Shown here: positions 1 through 7,681 of the stretch, piece after piece
Layout: every line of letters starts with the position of its first letter
Position numbering within the stretch: position 1 is the first letter of the stretch
Origin: Mucilaginibacter rivuli
Lineage (GTDB): Bacteria > Bacteroidota > Bacteroidia > Sphingobacteriales > Sphingobacteriaceae
DNA: 64,000 nucleotides
Assembly: GCF_019391655.1 (NCBI RefSeq)
Contig: NZ_JAHXPQ010000008.1
Span: forward strand, 1-64,000
Direction of reading: 5' to 3'
Translations under genes and position numbers: made by a program
The notes under the pieces: generated by a model
Databases searched by the model: none
Seen by the model: only the letters and a program-made list of their open reading frames with translations
What the model was told of the DNA's origin: nothing

Positions 1-14
1 GCGATGGGTTAGGT

Positions 15-785
15 TTATTTAAACCGCTTCACAAAGCCATCTATCCCACTCAAATAATCACCACCTTCTCCCAAAAACTTAACAAAAGCGCTACCTACTA
101 TGGCACCGCGGTTATACTGACAAGCTTTTTGGTATGATGTTTTATCAGCAATACCAAAGCCTACAATAGTGGGGTTTTTCAATTGCATGTCTTCAATACG
201 TTTAAAGTACGCATCAAGCCCGTCGCTCATTTGGAGGCTGTTACCGGTGATGGATGCTGATGATAACAGGTAGATAAAGCAATCGCTCAACTCGTCTATC
301 TTTCGAATCCGCTCATCTGATGTTTGCGGTGTAACAAGGATGATATTGCTCAGGTTATTATCGGCAAACGTCTTTTTATAAAGTGTTTCGTACTCATACA
401 TCGGCAGATCGGGAATGATGAGGCCATCCACACCAACTTCTGCCGCTTTTTTGCAGAAACGCTCCACTCCGTATTGTATCACCGGGTTCACATAGCCCAT
501 CAAAATAATAGGGATACTTACCCGCTTGCGCAGATCGGCCAGTTGATCGAACAGCAGGTTCAGATCCATGCCACTATCTAAAGACGTTTGTGAGCTATGC
601 TGGATGGTAGGCCCATCAGCAACAGGATCAGAATACGGAAAGCCTATCTCCAGGAAATCGGCACCGGCTTTTTCCAAAGCCTCGGCAATATCAAGCGTGC
701 TGCTCAAAGTTGGGTAACCTGCCGTGTAGTATATGGATAGCAGGTCTTTTTTGTTTCCTGCGAAGAGTTGTTGTAATCGGTTCAT
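15..785 (-). CDS. trpA: Tryptophan synthase alpha subunit
   Basis: Cleaves indole-3-glycerol phosphate to indole and glyceraldehyde-3-phosphate and channels indole to TrpB; cytosolic, last step of Trp synthesis. The 256 aa length is normal for the family. Visible motifs are FLEIGFPYSDP with the catalytic Glu at about residue 46, the following ADGPT with the catalytic Asp at about 57, and a C-terminal GFGI phosphate-binding stretch. It is the last gene of trpD-F-B-A, separated from trpB by 85 bases holding a palindromic repeat. The start ATG agrees with family N-termini. Confidence 0.97.
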   Translation of the reverse strand: MNRLQQLFAGNKKDLLSIYYTAGYPTLSSTLDIAEALEKAGADFLEIGFPYSDPVADGPTIQHSSQTSLDSGMDLNLLFDQLADLRKRVSIPIILMGYVNPVIQYGVERFCKKAAEVGVDGLIIPDLPMYEYETLYKKTFADNNLSNIILVTPQTSDERIRKIDELSDCFIYLLSSASITGNSLQMSDGLDAYFKRIEDMQLKNPTIVGFGIADKTSYQKACQYNRGAIVGSAFVKFLGEGGDYLSGIDGFVKRFK

Positions 786-870
786 TAGTTAGTCATTGTG
801 TCATTAGGTCATTGAGTCATTTTTGCCATTCGATACAATGACTTAATGACCCAATGATCAATGACCTAAT
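786..870. repeat. Intergenic imperfect palindrome of 8-nt-phased GTCATTRR units
   Basis: The trpB-trpA spacer is almost entirely an imperfect inverted repeat. The core arms are 801-821 and 837-857, pairing 19 of 21 positions around a 15-base loop. Each arm is a run of degenerate octamers of the form GTCATTRR or its complement. In the trp transcript this would form a long hairpin between the last two cistrons. There is no U-tract, so it is not an obvious terminator. Similar units occur near 5656-5690, 50933-51050 and 60419-60486. Confidence 0.75.
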
Positions 871-2052
871 TTAAAATCCAAAGTGTTTAATATACGTCGC
901 CAGGTCCTTATCTCCGCGTCCCGAAAGGCAGATGATCACATTATCGTCTTTCTTAAATGCCATCTTCTCCAATTGGGCCAGTGCATGTGCTGTTTCAATG
1001 GCCGGGATAATGCCCTCCAGTTGCGAGCATAATAAGCCCGCTTGTAAAGCTTCCTCATCAGTAATGCTCACATACTCGGCGCGGTTAATTTTGTACAGGT
1101 GCGCGTGCTGCGGACCTATGCCGGGGTAATCCAATCCTGCCGAAATAGAATATGGTTCAACTACCTGCCCGTCATCCGTCTGCATTAAAATAGTACGACT
1201 GCCGTGCAGTACGCCCTCTTTACCTAAAAACGTTGTTGCGGCTGAGTGCCCGGTATCAACACCTTTACCGGCAGCTTCAACAGCTACCAGCTTTACCGAT
1301 TCATCATCCAGAAAATGGTAAAACATACCCATTGCATTACTGCCGCCGCCTACACAAGCCATTACATAATCAGGTAATGCTTTGCCGGTATGTTCTGTGA
1401 GTTGTTTTTTAGCTTCTTCGGATATGATGGACTGGAAACGGGCCACCATATCAGGATAAGGATATGGCCCAACCACCGAACCGATGATGTAGTGCGTATC
1501 AACCGGGTTATTAATCCAGTCGCGCATAGCCTCATTGGTAGCATCCTTCAGCGTTTTGCTGCCCGATGTTGCAGGTACTACCTTCGCGCCAAGCATCTTC
1601 ATACGGGCCACATTGGGGGCTTGCCGTTCAATATCTATTTCGCCCATATAAACTACGCACTCAATGCCTTTAAGCGCGCAAACGGTAGCTGTAGCAACGC
1701 CATGCTGACCGGCGCCTGTCTCCGCTATAATGCGTTTTTTGCCGAGCCTGATAGCCAGCAATATCTGCCCTATGGCATTGTTTATTTTATGCGAGCCGGT
1801 ATGGTTCAGATCCTCCCGTTTAAAGAAGATATTGGCACCATACCTTTCCGAAAAACGTTTGGCATGGTACAATGGCGATGGCCTGCCTACGTAATCCTTC
1901 AATAACGACTCAAACTCGTCTTTAAACGCTTTGTCGTTAATGATAGCCATGTATTGCTGGCGCAGCTCCTCCACATTTGGGTACAACATTTCGGGGATAT
2001 ATGCCCCTCCAAAATCGCCGTAATAGCCCTGCTCGTTAACTCCGTATTTCAT
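871..2052 (-). CDS. trpB: Tryptophan synthase beta subunit
   Basis: PLP enzyme condensing indole with serine to give tryptophan, in an alpha2-beta2 complex with TrpA. The 393 aa length is typical of TrpB1. HTGSHKINN carries the PLP lysine at about residue 89, and the glycine-rich phosphate loop CVGGGSNA and the C-terminal LSGRGDKD are present. The ATG overlaps the trpF stop (2049-2052, ATGA), which implies translational coupling. Nothing is unusual in length or frame. Confidence 0.98.
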   Translation of the reverse strand: MKYGVNEQGYYGDFGGAYIPEMLYPNVEELRQQYMAIINDKAFKDEFESLLKDYVGRPSPLYHAKRFSERYGANIFFKREDLNHTGSHKINNAIGQILLAIRLGKKRIIAETGAGQHGVATATVCALKGIECVVYMGEIDIERQAPNVARMKMLGAKVVPATSGSKTLKDATNEAMRDWINNPVDTHYIIGSVVGPYPYPDMVARFQSIISEEAKKQLTEHTGKALPDYVMACVGGGSNAMGMFYHFLDDESVKLVAVEAAGKGVDTGHSAATTFLGKEGVLHGSRTILMQTDDGQVVEPYSISAGLDYPGIGPQHAHLYKINRAEYVSITDEEALQAGLLCSQLEGIIPAIETAHALAQLEKMAFKKDDNVIICLSGRGDKDLATYIKHFGF

Positions 2053-2663
2053 CTTAATAATTCAAATGCCTGTTTAAGGCGGTTAATATCTTTAAGGCCC
2101 GGTTCAATCTCAAAACGACTGTTCAAATCAACAGCGTAAAATGCCGGGTGTGTTATTTGCTTTACTTCGGCCAGGTTATCTAAACTTAATCCACCGCTTA
2201 AAAAGAAGGGTACATCCAATTTATATTTATCCAAAATGGCCCAGTTAAATACTTTGCCCGAGCCGCCATGTTGCACCGTTTTAGTATCGAACATAAAATA
2301 GTCAACACTGTTTTGGTAAGCGTTCAACTGTTCAAAATCAAAATCATCATCAACACCAAAAGCTTTTATTACGGTTACTTTGCCTTTATGATCTGAGCAA
2401 AACTCCGGACTCTCGCTGCCGTGTAACTGGATAGCGCCAAATGCATATTTTGCAATTAACGTATCAATATCCTGCTTTGCAGCGTTTACAAAAACGCCGG
2501 TTTTGATAATGCCTTGCGGTAGTAAATTTAATACTTCAGCAGGCATATCTGCTATAAACCTTGGCGAACGGCTATAACAGATAAAGCCCATATAGTCAGG
2601 CTTTAATGCCGCTATGGCTTTAATGTTTTCCGCATCGCGTAAGCCGCAAACCTTTATCTTCAT
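2049..2663 (-). CDS. trpF: Phosphoribosylanthranilate isomerase
   Basis: Amadori rearrangement of N-(5-phosphoribosyl)anthranilate to CdRP in tryptophan synthesis. It is a 204 aa single-domain TIM barrel. The catalytic pair is visible: Cys6 in KVCGLR and Asp126 in FMFDTK, with the phosphate-binding LSGGL near the C-terminus. It overlaps trpD by four bases (ATGA at 2660-2663) and trpB by four, so trpD-F-B are translationally coupled. No trpC lies between trpD and trpF, where many trp operons carry it. Confidence 0.96.
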   Translation of the reverse strand: MKIKVCGLRDAENIKAIAALKPDYMGFICYSRSPRFIADMPAEVLNLLPQGIIKTGVFVNAAKQDIDTLIAKYAFGAIQLHGSESPEFCSDHKGKVTVIKAFGVDDDFDFEQLNAYQNSVDYFMFDTKTVQHGGSGKVFNWAILDKYKLDVPFFLSGGLSLDNLAEVKQITHPAFYAVDLNSRFEIEPGLKDINRLKQAFELLR

Positions 2664-3649
2664 GCCCCTACCAATGTTTTAAAACTAATGAGTGCTTTTT
2701 TGCTCAGCAGCGATTCTTCCGCTTCATAAAAACAGTCGGCAAAGCTTTTTTCGGGTTTCAGGGTTTGTATGGCCAATGCGGCATTGCACAGCACTACGTT
2801 ATTTTGAGCGGTTGTGGCCTCTCCTACCAAAACACTGATAAATATATCCGCCGACTCGGGTACGGTGTTCCCTCCTGCAATTTCTTCTGGGTTTAATTTA
2901 TCAAAGCCAAGGTCGGTTATCGAGTTTATCTTTTCGCCGCCTTTGCTGAATGTTTTAAAATCGCAGGTTAACGATACTTCGTCATAGCCTTCCAGCGCGT
3001 GCAGTATGGTATAGTTTTTTGATGATTTTTGATACAGGTAAGCATATACCCTTGCCAGCTCCAGGCTAAATACGCCAACGATCTGGTTTTTTGGCCTTGC
3101 GGGATTTACCAGCGGCCCCAGCATATTAAAAAAGGTTTTCACACCCAATTCGCGGCGAATTGGCGCTACATTTTTCATAGCCGGGTGAAACAAAGGAGCA
3201 TGTAAAAAGCAGATATTGGCTTCGTCGATGTTTTTTTGAAGCGTACCGGCATCTGAAGTAAATTGGTAACCCAGGTACTCCATCACGTTTGATGAACCAC
3301 AACCCGACGATACACCATAGTTACCATGTTTAGCCACTTTATATCCCGCGCCGGCAACTACAAATGATGCCAGGGTTGATATGTTGAAGGTATCCTTACC
3401 ATCTCCACCGGTACCGCAAAGGTCAATCAATTCATCCGACGGGAGGTTAACAGGCAGGCACAATTCCAGCATCGCATCGCGAAAGCCTTCCAACTCATCA
3501 ACAGTAATGTTGCGCATGCAATAGGCCGTCATAAAAGCCGCCATTTGCGAGTTATTGTATTTACCCTGCGCGATATTGGTAAGTATGGTTTTAGACTCCT
3601 CCTTGCTAAAGGTTTTATGCTCAAATAAGTGGTTTAGTATCTGTTTCAT
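2660..3649 (-). CDS. trpD: Anthranilate phosphoribosyltransferase
   Basis: Transfers phosphoribosyl from PRPP to anthranilate. It is 329 aa, with the PRPP signature CGTGGDG at about residues 78-84, the following KDTFNIST, and KHGNYGVSS for anthranilate and Mg binding. It is the first structural gene of this operon: the bases upstream hold a Trp-rich leader peptide and an attenuator, with no trpE, trpG or trpC. Those genes must lie elsewhere in the genome. Confidence 0.97.
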   Translation of the reverse strand: MKQILNHLFEHKTFSKEESKTILTNIAQGKYNNSQMAAFMTAYCMRNITVDELEGFRDAMLELCLPVNLPSDELIDLCGTGGDGKDTFNISTLASFVVAGAGYKVAKHGNYGVSSGCGSSNVMEYLGYQFTSDAGTLQKNIDEANICFLHAPLFHPAMKNVAPIRRELGVKTFFNMLGPLVNPARPKNQIVGVFSLELARVYAYLYQKSSKNYTILHALEGYDEVSLTCDFKTFSKGGEKINSITDLGFDKLNPEEIAGGNTVPESADIFISVLVGEATTAQNNVVLCNAALAIQTLKPEKSFADCFYEAEESLLSKKALISFKTLVGA

Positions 3650-3687
3650 TTTGCTTTAAAAAAGCTGCTTATCAAATTGGTTATAAC

Positions 3688-3712
3688 AAAAAAAGGCTGC
3701 CATTGGCAACCC
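3688..3712 (-). terminator. trp attenuator hairpin
   Basis: On the minus strand, GGGTTGCC (3712-3705), the loop AAT, then GGCAGCC (3701-3695), then seven T (3694-3688). The RNA stem has seven pairs including one G-U and is followed directly by a U-tract. It lies about 40 bases after the Trp-rich leader peptide stop and before trpD. An alternative partner for the first arm, GGCATCCC at 3747-3740, pairs with it with one mismatch and fits an antiterminator. Confidence 0.8.
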
Positions 3713-3753
3713 TTTCAATATATGTATAGTTTAAACACAGGGATGCCTTACGA

Positions 3754-3798
3754 TTAATCGTTAAGCCACCACCAATTATTTAAGCCTGTTTTTATCAT
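3754..3798 (-). CDS. trpL: trp operon leader peptide (14 aa)
   Basis: ATG at 3798 reads MIKTGLNNWWWLND and stops at TAA 3754-3756. Three consecutive Trp codons just before the stop are the hallmark of ribosome-mediated attenuation. A small hairpin (ACGAT/ATCGT, about 3749-3760) overlaps the stop and would be the pause or 1:2 structure. Segment 3740-3747 can pair with the terminator arm as antiterminator. Inference: ribosomes stalled at low charged tRNA-Trp favour the antiterminator and expression of trpDFBA. Confidence 0.82.
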   Translation of the reverse strand: MIKTGLNNWWWLND

Positions 3799-3805
3799 TG
3801 TGCAG

Positions 3806-3836
3806 CAAATATGGAAATTGTTTTTTCATAATGCAA
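3806..3836 (-). promoter_or_regulatory. Probable trpL-trpDFBA promoter
   Basis: On the minus strand, TTGC (3836-3833), a 19-base spacer, then CATATTTG (3813-3806). This is one mismatch from the Bacteroidota -7 consensus TAnnTTTG, with an acceptable -33 TTG. The box ends only seven bases before the leader-peptide ATG, so the transcript would have almost no 5' leader. Sequence match only. Confidence 0.4.
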
Positions 3837-3882
3837 GCATACGTTTAAATTTACAGGCATAATTTAACTATATTTAATCCGT

Positions 3883-4854
3883 ATGGGATTTAAGAAAACA
3901 AAGTTTAACCCCGAGAGCGATCTTGGTTTTGGAACGCAGGCGGTTACCAAAAATCAACGCCTGCTTAACCAGGATGGTTCGGTTAATGTAAAGCGCACGG
4001 GTTTATCGTTTTTTAATACATCGAATAATTACCACAGGCTTATTACTATGCGCTGGACGCATTTTTGGTTGTTGGTTTTAGCGGGCTACCTTATTGTGAA
4101 CCTGTTATTTGCTACCATATACATGAGCATCGGTATCGAAAAACTGATCGGTATACAGGGGCATACCACCTGGGAGAAATTTTGGGACGCCTTCTTCTTT
4201 TCGGCGCAAACGGTATCTACAGTGGGTTATGGGCATATGTACCCTTACGGGATGCTCGCCAGTACTGTTTCGGCAATTGAATCCATGATAGGCTTGCTGG
4301 CCTTCGCTTTAGCGACGGGTTTATTATACGGGCGCTTCTCGCGACCATCGGCACGGATAGTTTATAGCAAGCATATGATAGTAGCCCCTTATCTTAACGG
4401 GCAGCGGGCATTCATGTTCAGGTTTGCCAACCAACGGCGCAGTACGCTGATAGATTTGGAGGTAGAAGTAAACCTGAGTTATATTGAAGTTGTAGATGGT
4501 AAACCAACCCGCCGTTTTGTACAGCTGGAACTGGAACGTAAACGGGTAAGCCTACTCAGTTTAAACTGGACTGTTGTTCACCCGCTTGATGATAACAGCC
4601 CGCTAAAAGACGTCACCCACGAAGATCTTATAAAAGCTGAAGCCACCTTTGCGATATTGCTTAAGGCATTTGATGATACTTTTTCACAAACTGTTCATTC
4701 ACGCACCTCTTACCAATATGATGAAGTAGTTTGGGGGGCCAAGTTCAAACCTGCTTTTGACAGGGATGAGCAAGGTGGCATAGTGCTTGACCTGAGCAGG
4801 ATTGGTGAGTATGATAAAGTTGATTTGCCTGTTTTGGTTAAGCAGTTAATTTAA
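3883..4854 (+). CDS. Inward-rectifier type (KirBac) potassium channel
   Basis: Tetrameric inner-membrane K+ channel. It is 323 aa, with a cytosolic N-terminus, TM1 at about 58-82, a pore helix and selectivity filter TVGYG at 113-117, TM2 at about 124-147, and a C-terminal cytosolic immunoglobulin-like IRK domain. The filter TVGYG, the two-TM layout and the large beta-rich C-terminus identify the Kir/KirBac family. It is divergent from the trp leader. The 3' end overlaps the convergent TIM-barrel gene by four bases. The regulatory ligand cannot be read from sequence. Confidence 0.92.
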   Translation: MGFKKTKFNPESDLGFGTQAVTKNQRLLNQDGSVNVKRTGLSFFNTSNNYHRLITMRWTHFWLLVLAGYLIVNLLFATIYMSIGIEKLIGIQGHTTWEKFWDAFFFSAQTVSTVGYGHMYPYGMLASTVSAIESMIGLLAFALATGLLYGRFSRPSARIVYSKHMIVAPYLNGQRAFMFRFANQRRSTLIDLEVEVNLSYIEVVDGKPTRRFVQLELERKRVSLLSLNWTVVHPLDDNSPLKDVTHEDLIKAEATFAILLKAFDDTFSQTVHSRTSYQYDEVVWGAKFKPAFDRDEQGGIVLDLSRIGEYDKVDLPVLVKQLI

Positions 4855-5615
4855 ACATCACACAACAAAACAGCCCTTTCCAACGATTCCATAGCATTAT
4901 TCCCTTTCGGTATAAACTCCTGGGCTACAAAACCTTTAAAGCCTGTATTTTTAATGGCCTGCATAATAGCCGGATAATATAACTCCTGCGTTTCGTCAAT
5001 TTCATTACGGCCGGGTACGCCGCCGGTGTGGTAATGCGCAAAGTATTGGTAGTTTTGGTTTATGGTCGCGATGATATCCCCCTCCTCTATTTGCATATGG
5101 TAAATATCATAAAGCAACTTAAAATTCTCCGATCCTAAGCGTTTAGCCAGCTCCACCCCCCAGGGTGTTTTATTACAGTGATAATCGGGATGATCTACCC
5201 TCGCGTTAAGCAGTTCCATTACCAGTACCACGTTGTGTTTTTCGGCAATGGGTAATAATGGTTTTAAGCCCTCAATGCAATTATTAAGCCCGGTTTCATC
5301 GTCAATGCCGTTACGGTTGCCGCTAAAGCAGATCAGGTTAGTATAGCCCGCCCCGGCAACTATGGGGATCATTTTACTGTAATTTTCAAATAGTTGGGCG
5401 TGGTACCGGGTATCGTTAAAGCCTTCGGTCAGACTGATCTCGGCCCCGTTACACATCGGCGAGTGCAGTTCGTGTTTTTTCAATACGGGCCATTCATCAG
5501 GGCCAACCAGGTCAATGCCAGTAATGCCAATGCGTTTTGCTTCAATACACAATTGCTCCAGCGTAATGTTGCCATAACACCAACGGCAAACGGAGTGGTT
5601 AATATTATTATTCAA
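4851..5615 (-). CDS. Hydroxypyruvate isomerase-like TIM-barrel protein
   Basis: 254 aa xylose-isomerase-like TIM barrel (AP endonuclease 2 superfamily). It shows the conserved N-terminal SVCRWCYG, the metal-ligand Glu in VMELLNAR, the LLYDIYHMQIEEGD metal-binding strand, and a C-terminal AQEFIPKG. The closest named relatives are hydroxypyruvate isomerases; the substrate is unproven. No ATG precedes the conserved SVCRWC motif: the best start is TTG at 5615. The sequence just upstream looks like an intergenic repeat, so the start may have been altered by repeat insertion. Confidence 0.75.
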   Translation of the reverse strand: MNNNINHSVCRWCYGNITLEQLCIEAKRIGITGIDLVGPDEWPVLKKHELHSPMCNGAEISLTEGFNDTRYHAQLFENYSKMIPIVAGAGYTNLICFSGNRNGIDDETGLNNCIEGLKPLLPIAEKHNVVLVMELLNARVDHPDYHCNKTPWGVELAKRLGSENFKLLYDIYHMQIEEGDIIATINQNYQYFAHYHTGGVPGRNEIDETQELYYPAIMQAIKNTGFKGFVAQEFIPKGNNAMESLERAVLLCDV

Positions 5616-5694
5616 TGTGCAAATTTGTAAGTGTGCAGATGCCTGCCTATCGGCAGGCGGGCTCTTAATAACTAATAACTCAATAACTATCCAC
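5616..5694. repeat. Intergenic repeat with hairpin and GTTATTRR octamers
   Basis: The gap between the isomerase start and the yqgE stop holds a TGTGCA-type repeat at its left end, a perfect GCCTGCC/GGCAGGC hairpin near 5641-5658, and a minus-strand run of GTTATTRR-like units (plus-strand AATAAC repeats at 5667-5690). The last array is the same unit class as in the purC-phoH spacer. The repeat reaches the isomerase start codon. Confidence 0.55.
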
Positions 5695-6258
5695 CTAATT
5701 CAAAGCCGGGTTTTCAGGAAAGTTAGCAATATGGGCATAACGTTGGCCTAAGCCTTTTACCACATGTTTCCATAAATTTTCCTCATCGTGGTTAAACAGC
5801 ATATCCGGGTCAAATTTGTTGGTTACTATCCAACTATTTTCTTTCAGCTCATCATCTAACTGGCCTGCTTCCCAACCCGAGTATCCTATAAAAAACCTGA
5901 TCTCATTGTTATTTAATTGGTAATTGTTAACCAATGCCTTAACAGTTTCAAAGTCGCCGCCCCAGTATATGCCATCGGCAATGGGGATGCCGCCTTCTAT
6001 TTTATCCGGGCAACGGTGTATAAAATGAAGTGTATTATTGCCAACGGGGCCGCCGGTAAACAGGGGCATCTCTGAGTATAGTATGTCGGGCATAATATCG
6101 CCTAACAGGTATTCGCTTTCGTGGTTCAAAATAAAGCCCATTACACCTTCGGTGGAATATTCTGTGATCAGGATGACCGACCGTTTAAAGTTCGGGTCCA
6201 TCATAAAAGGCTCGGATATCAATAATCGGCCGGTATCAGGGGTAATAGTACTTAGCAT
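5695..6258 (-). CDS. YqgE/AlgH family protein
   Basis: Conserved YqgE/AlgH (DUF179) protein of about 187 aa with no settled biochemical role. The family core is plain: GRLLISEPFMMDPNFKRSV near the N-terminus, GFILN, FTGGPVG, and the C-terminal GYSGWEAGQL. The ATG at 6258 matches family N-termini; an upstream in-frame GTG at 6282 would add eight residues without similarity. The downstream neighbour is a convergence-independent isomerase gene on the same strand. Confidence 0.9.
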   Translation of the reverse strand: MLSTITPDTGRLLISEPFMMDPNFKRSVILITEYSTEGVMGFILNHESEYLLGDIMPDILYSEMPLFTGGPVGNNTLHFIHRCPDKIEGGIPIADGIYWGGDFETVKALVNNYQLNNNEIRFFIGYSGWEAGQLDDELKENSWIVTNKFDPDMLFNHDEENLWKHVVKGLGQRYAHIANFPENPALN

Positions 6259-6382
6259 AGCGTGGTATTTATAACCGTCCACATAAATATATGGCTGTTA
6301 AATGTAATTTACATGAAAAATAGCGAAACGGTTTTTAAAAGTATAAAATTTGTAAATATAAAATAAGCCCGAAGCAATTTTG

Positions 6383-6390
6383 TAAATTTG
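6383..6390 (+). promoter_or_regulatory. Putative -7 box of pdxH-nuoC
   Basis: TAAATTTG is an exact match to the Bacteroidota -7 consensus TAnnTTTG. It ends six bases before the pdxH ATG, so transcription would begin at or next to the start codon. No good -33 TTTG at 19-21 bases upstream was found. Confidence 0.4.
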
Positions 6391-6396
6391 CCACAC

Positions 6397-7044
6397 ATGG
6401 ATAACACTACGATAGAAAACCTAAGGAACGAGTATAAAGCGGCATCATTGTCGGAAAAAGAGGTAACCAAAGAACCCATTAAACAGTTCGAAAAATGGTT
6501 TAAACAAGCTTTGGATGCTAATATGCTGGAGCCAAACGCCATGACACTGGCTACCGCCACTACAGATGGCCGCCCCTCGGCGCGTATTGTTCTGCTGAAA
6601 GGTTTTGACCATAATGGTTTTGTGTTTTATACCAATTACCTGAGTCGTAAGGGTAAAGAGATGGCTAAGAACCCTTTGGTATCGCTGGTTTTCTTTTGGC
6701 CGGAACTGGAGCGCCAGGTTCGCATTGAGGGTACTATAGAAAAAGTTAGCCGTGAAACATCCGAAAAATATTTTCTGACTCGCCCTAAAGCCAGCCAGAT
6801 AGGTGCCATTGTATCGCCACAGAGCCAGGAAATTACTGACCGCGACCTGTTAGAGAAAAAAATGGCCGATCTTGAGGCTGTATATGCTGATGGCGATGTA
6901 CCCAAACCCGCGCACTGGGGTGGATATATTGTTAAACCACGTATGATAGAATTTTGGCAAGGCCGCCGCAGCCGCCTGCACGACCGTATTGTGTATAAAC
7001 TTGCCGATAAAAACACCTGGAAAATAGTTAGACTTGCCCCATGA
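6397..7044 (+). CDS. pdxH: Pyridoxamine/pyridoxine 5'-phosphate oxidase
   Basis: FMN-dependent oxidation of PNP or PMP to pyridoxal 5'-phosphate. It is 215 aa. Family hallmarks are NAMTLATATTDGRPSAR with SARIVLLKGFD (FMN binding), FYTNYLSRKGKE, RQVRIEGT and the C-terminal FWQGRRSRLHDR signature. The ATG at 6397 is preferred over an in-frame TTG three codons earlier, as it matches PdxH starts. The stop overlaps the nuoC ATG (ATGA), so the two are translationally coupled although functionally unrelated. Confidence 0.97.
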   Translation: MDNTTIENLRNEYKAASLSEKEVTKEPIKQFEKWFKQALDANMLEPNAMTLATATTDGRPSARIVLLKGFDHNGFVFYTNYLSRKGKEMAKNPLVSLVFFWPELERQVRIEGTIEKVSRETSEKYFLTRPKASQIGAIVSPQSQEITDRDLLEKKMADLEAVYADGDVPKPAHWGGYIVKPRMIEFWQGRRSRLHDRIVYKLADKNTWKIVRLAP

Positions 7045-7538
7045 GTTTTGATGAGATTAAGGCTTTACTGCTAAATAAATTTGGTGCCGATGTGATTGTT
7101 GGCGAAGAAACCGGTGGTTTACAAAGTGCTTTATTGATAGCACCCGAACACATTGCTAATGTTTGCTTAGTGCTTCGCGATGATCCCGGAACTTACTTTG
7201 ATTTCCTGTCTAACCTTTCGGGAGTGGATTATGGTGCTGAGGATGGCCGATTTGGCGTGGTTTACCACCTGGCATCTATCCCATACAATGCCCAGTTGGT
7301 TTTAAAAGTGAGTGTGGTGAATGAGCGCTCTTTGGATAACCTGCCCACATTCCCCAGCATTGCCGCTGTTTATAAAAGCGCCGACTGGCACGAGCGCGAA
7401 GTCTATGACATGCTTGGCATCTTTTTCACCAACCACCCCGATATGCGCCGCATACTCCTCCCCGATGATTGGGAAGGTTTCCCGTTAAGGAAAGATTATG
7501 TGGAAGCGGAGGAGTATAAGGGGATTAAGATCAAGTAA
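7041..7538 (+). CDS. nuoC: NADH-quinone oxidoreductase subunit C
   Basis: Peripheral-arm 30 kDa subunit of respiratory complex I. It is 165 aa, carrying the family signature WHEREVYDMLGI and the C-terminal MRRILLPDDWEGFPLRKDY. It is coupled to pdxH by ATGA. The rest of the nuo locus does not follow: the next gene is an opposite-strand DUF2971 gene in what looks like an accessory insertion. NuoC is not fused to NuoD here. Confidence 0.95.
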   Translation: MSFDEIKALLLNKFGADVIVGEETGGLQSALLIAPEHIANVCLVLRDDPGTYFDFLSNLSGVDYGAEDGRFGVVYHLASIPYNAQLVLKVSVVNERSLDNLPTFPSIAAVYKSADWHEREVYDMLGIFFTNHPDMRRILLPDDWEGFPLRKDYVEAEEYKGIKIK

Positions 7539-7540
7539 GG

Positions 7541-7576
7541 ATTACACTGATTTAGAGTGATTGCACCGATTTTCTA
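7541..7576. repeat. Short GATT-phased repeat downstream of nuoC
   Basis: Just after the nuoC stop, GATT recurs every 9-10 bases (GATTACACT, GATTTAGAGT, GATTGCACC, GATTTTC). It marks the left border of the accessory segment. There is no gene or terminator in the rest of 7539-7681. Confidence 0.4.
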
Positions 7577-7681
7577 AATATATCTTTTAGAAAGTGATTG
7601 AATACATACGATTAAGATAACCATTGTAATGACGAATCCATTAGAAATAGGTTATTAATGGCGTAAATATAAATTTGGAAT

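Noticed and set aside
1390..1905. 171-codon plus-strand frame inside trpB
   Set aside because: Antisense shadow of a strongly conserved gene, without family motifs.
6259..6282. Longer yqgE start at an in-frame GTG
   Set aside because: The extra eight residues have no similarity to the family and an ATG is available.
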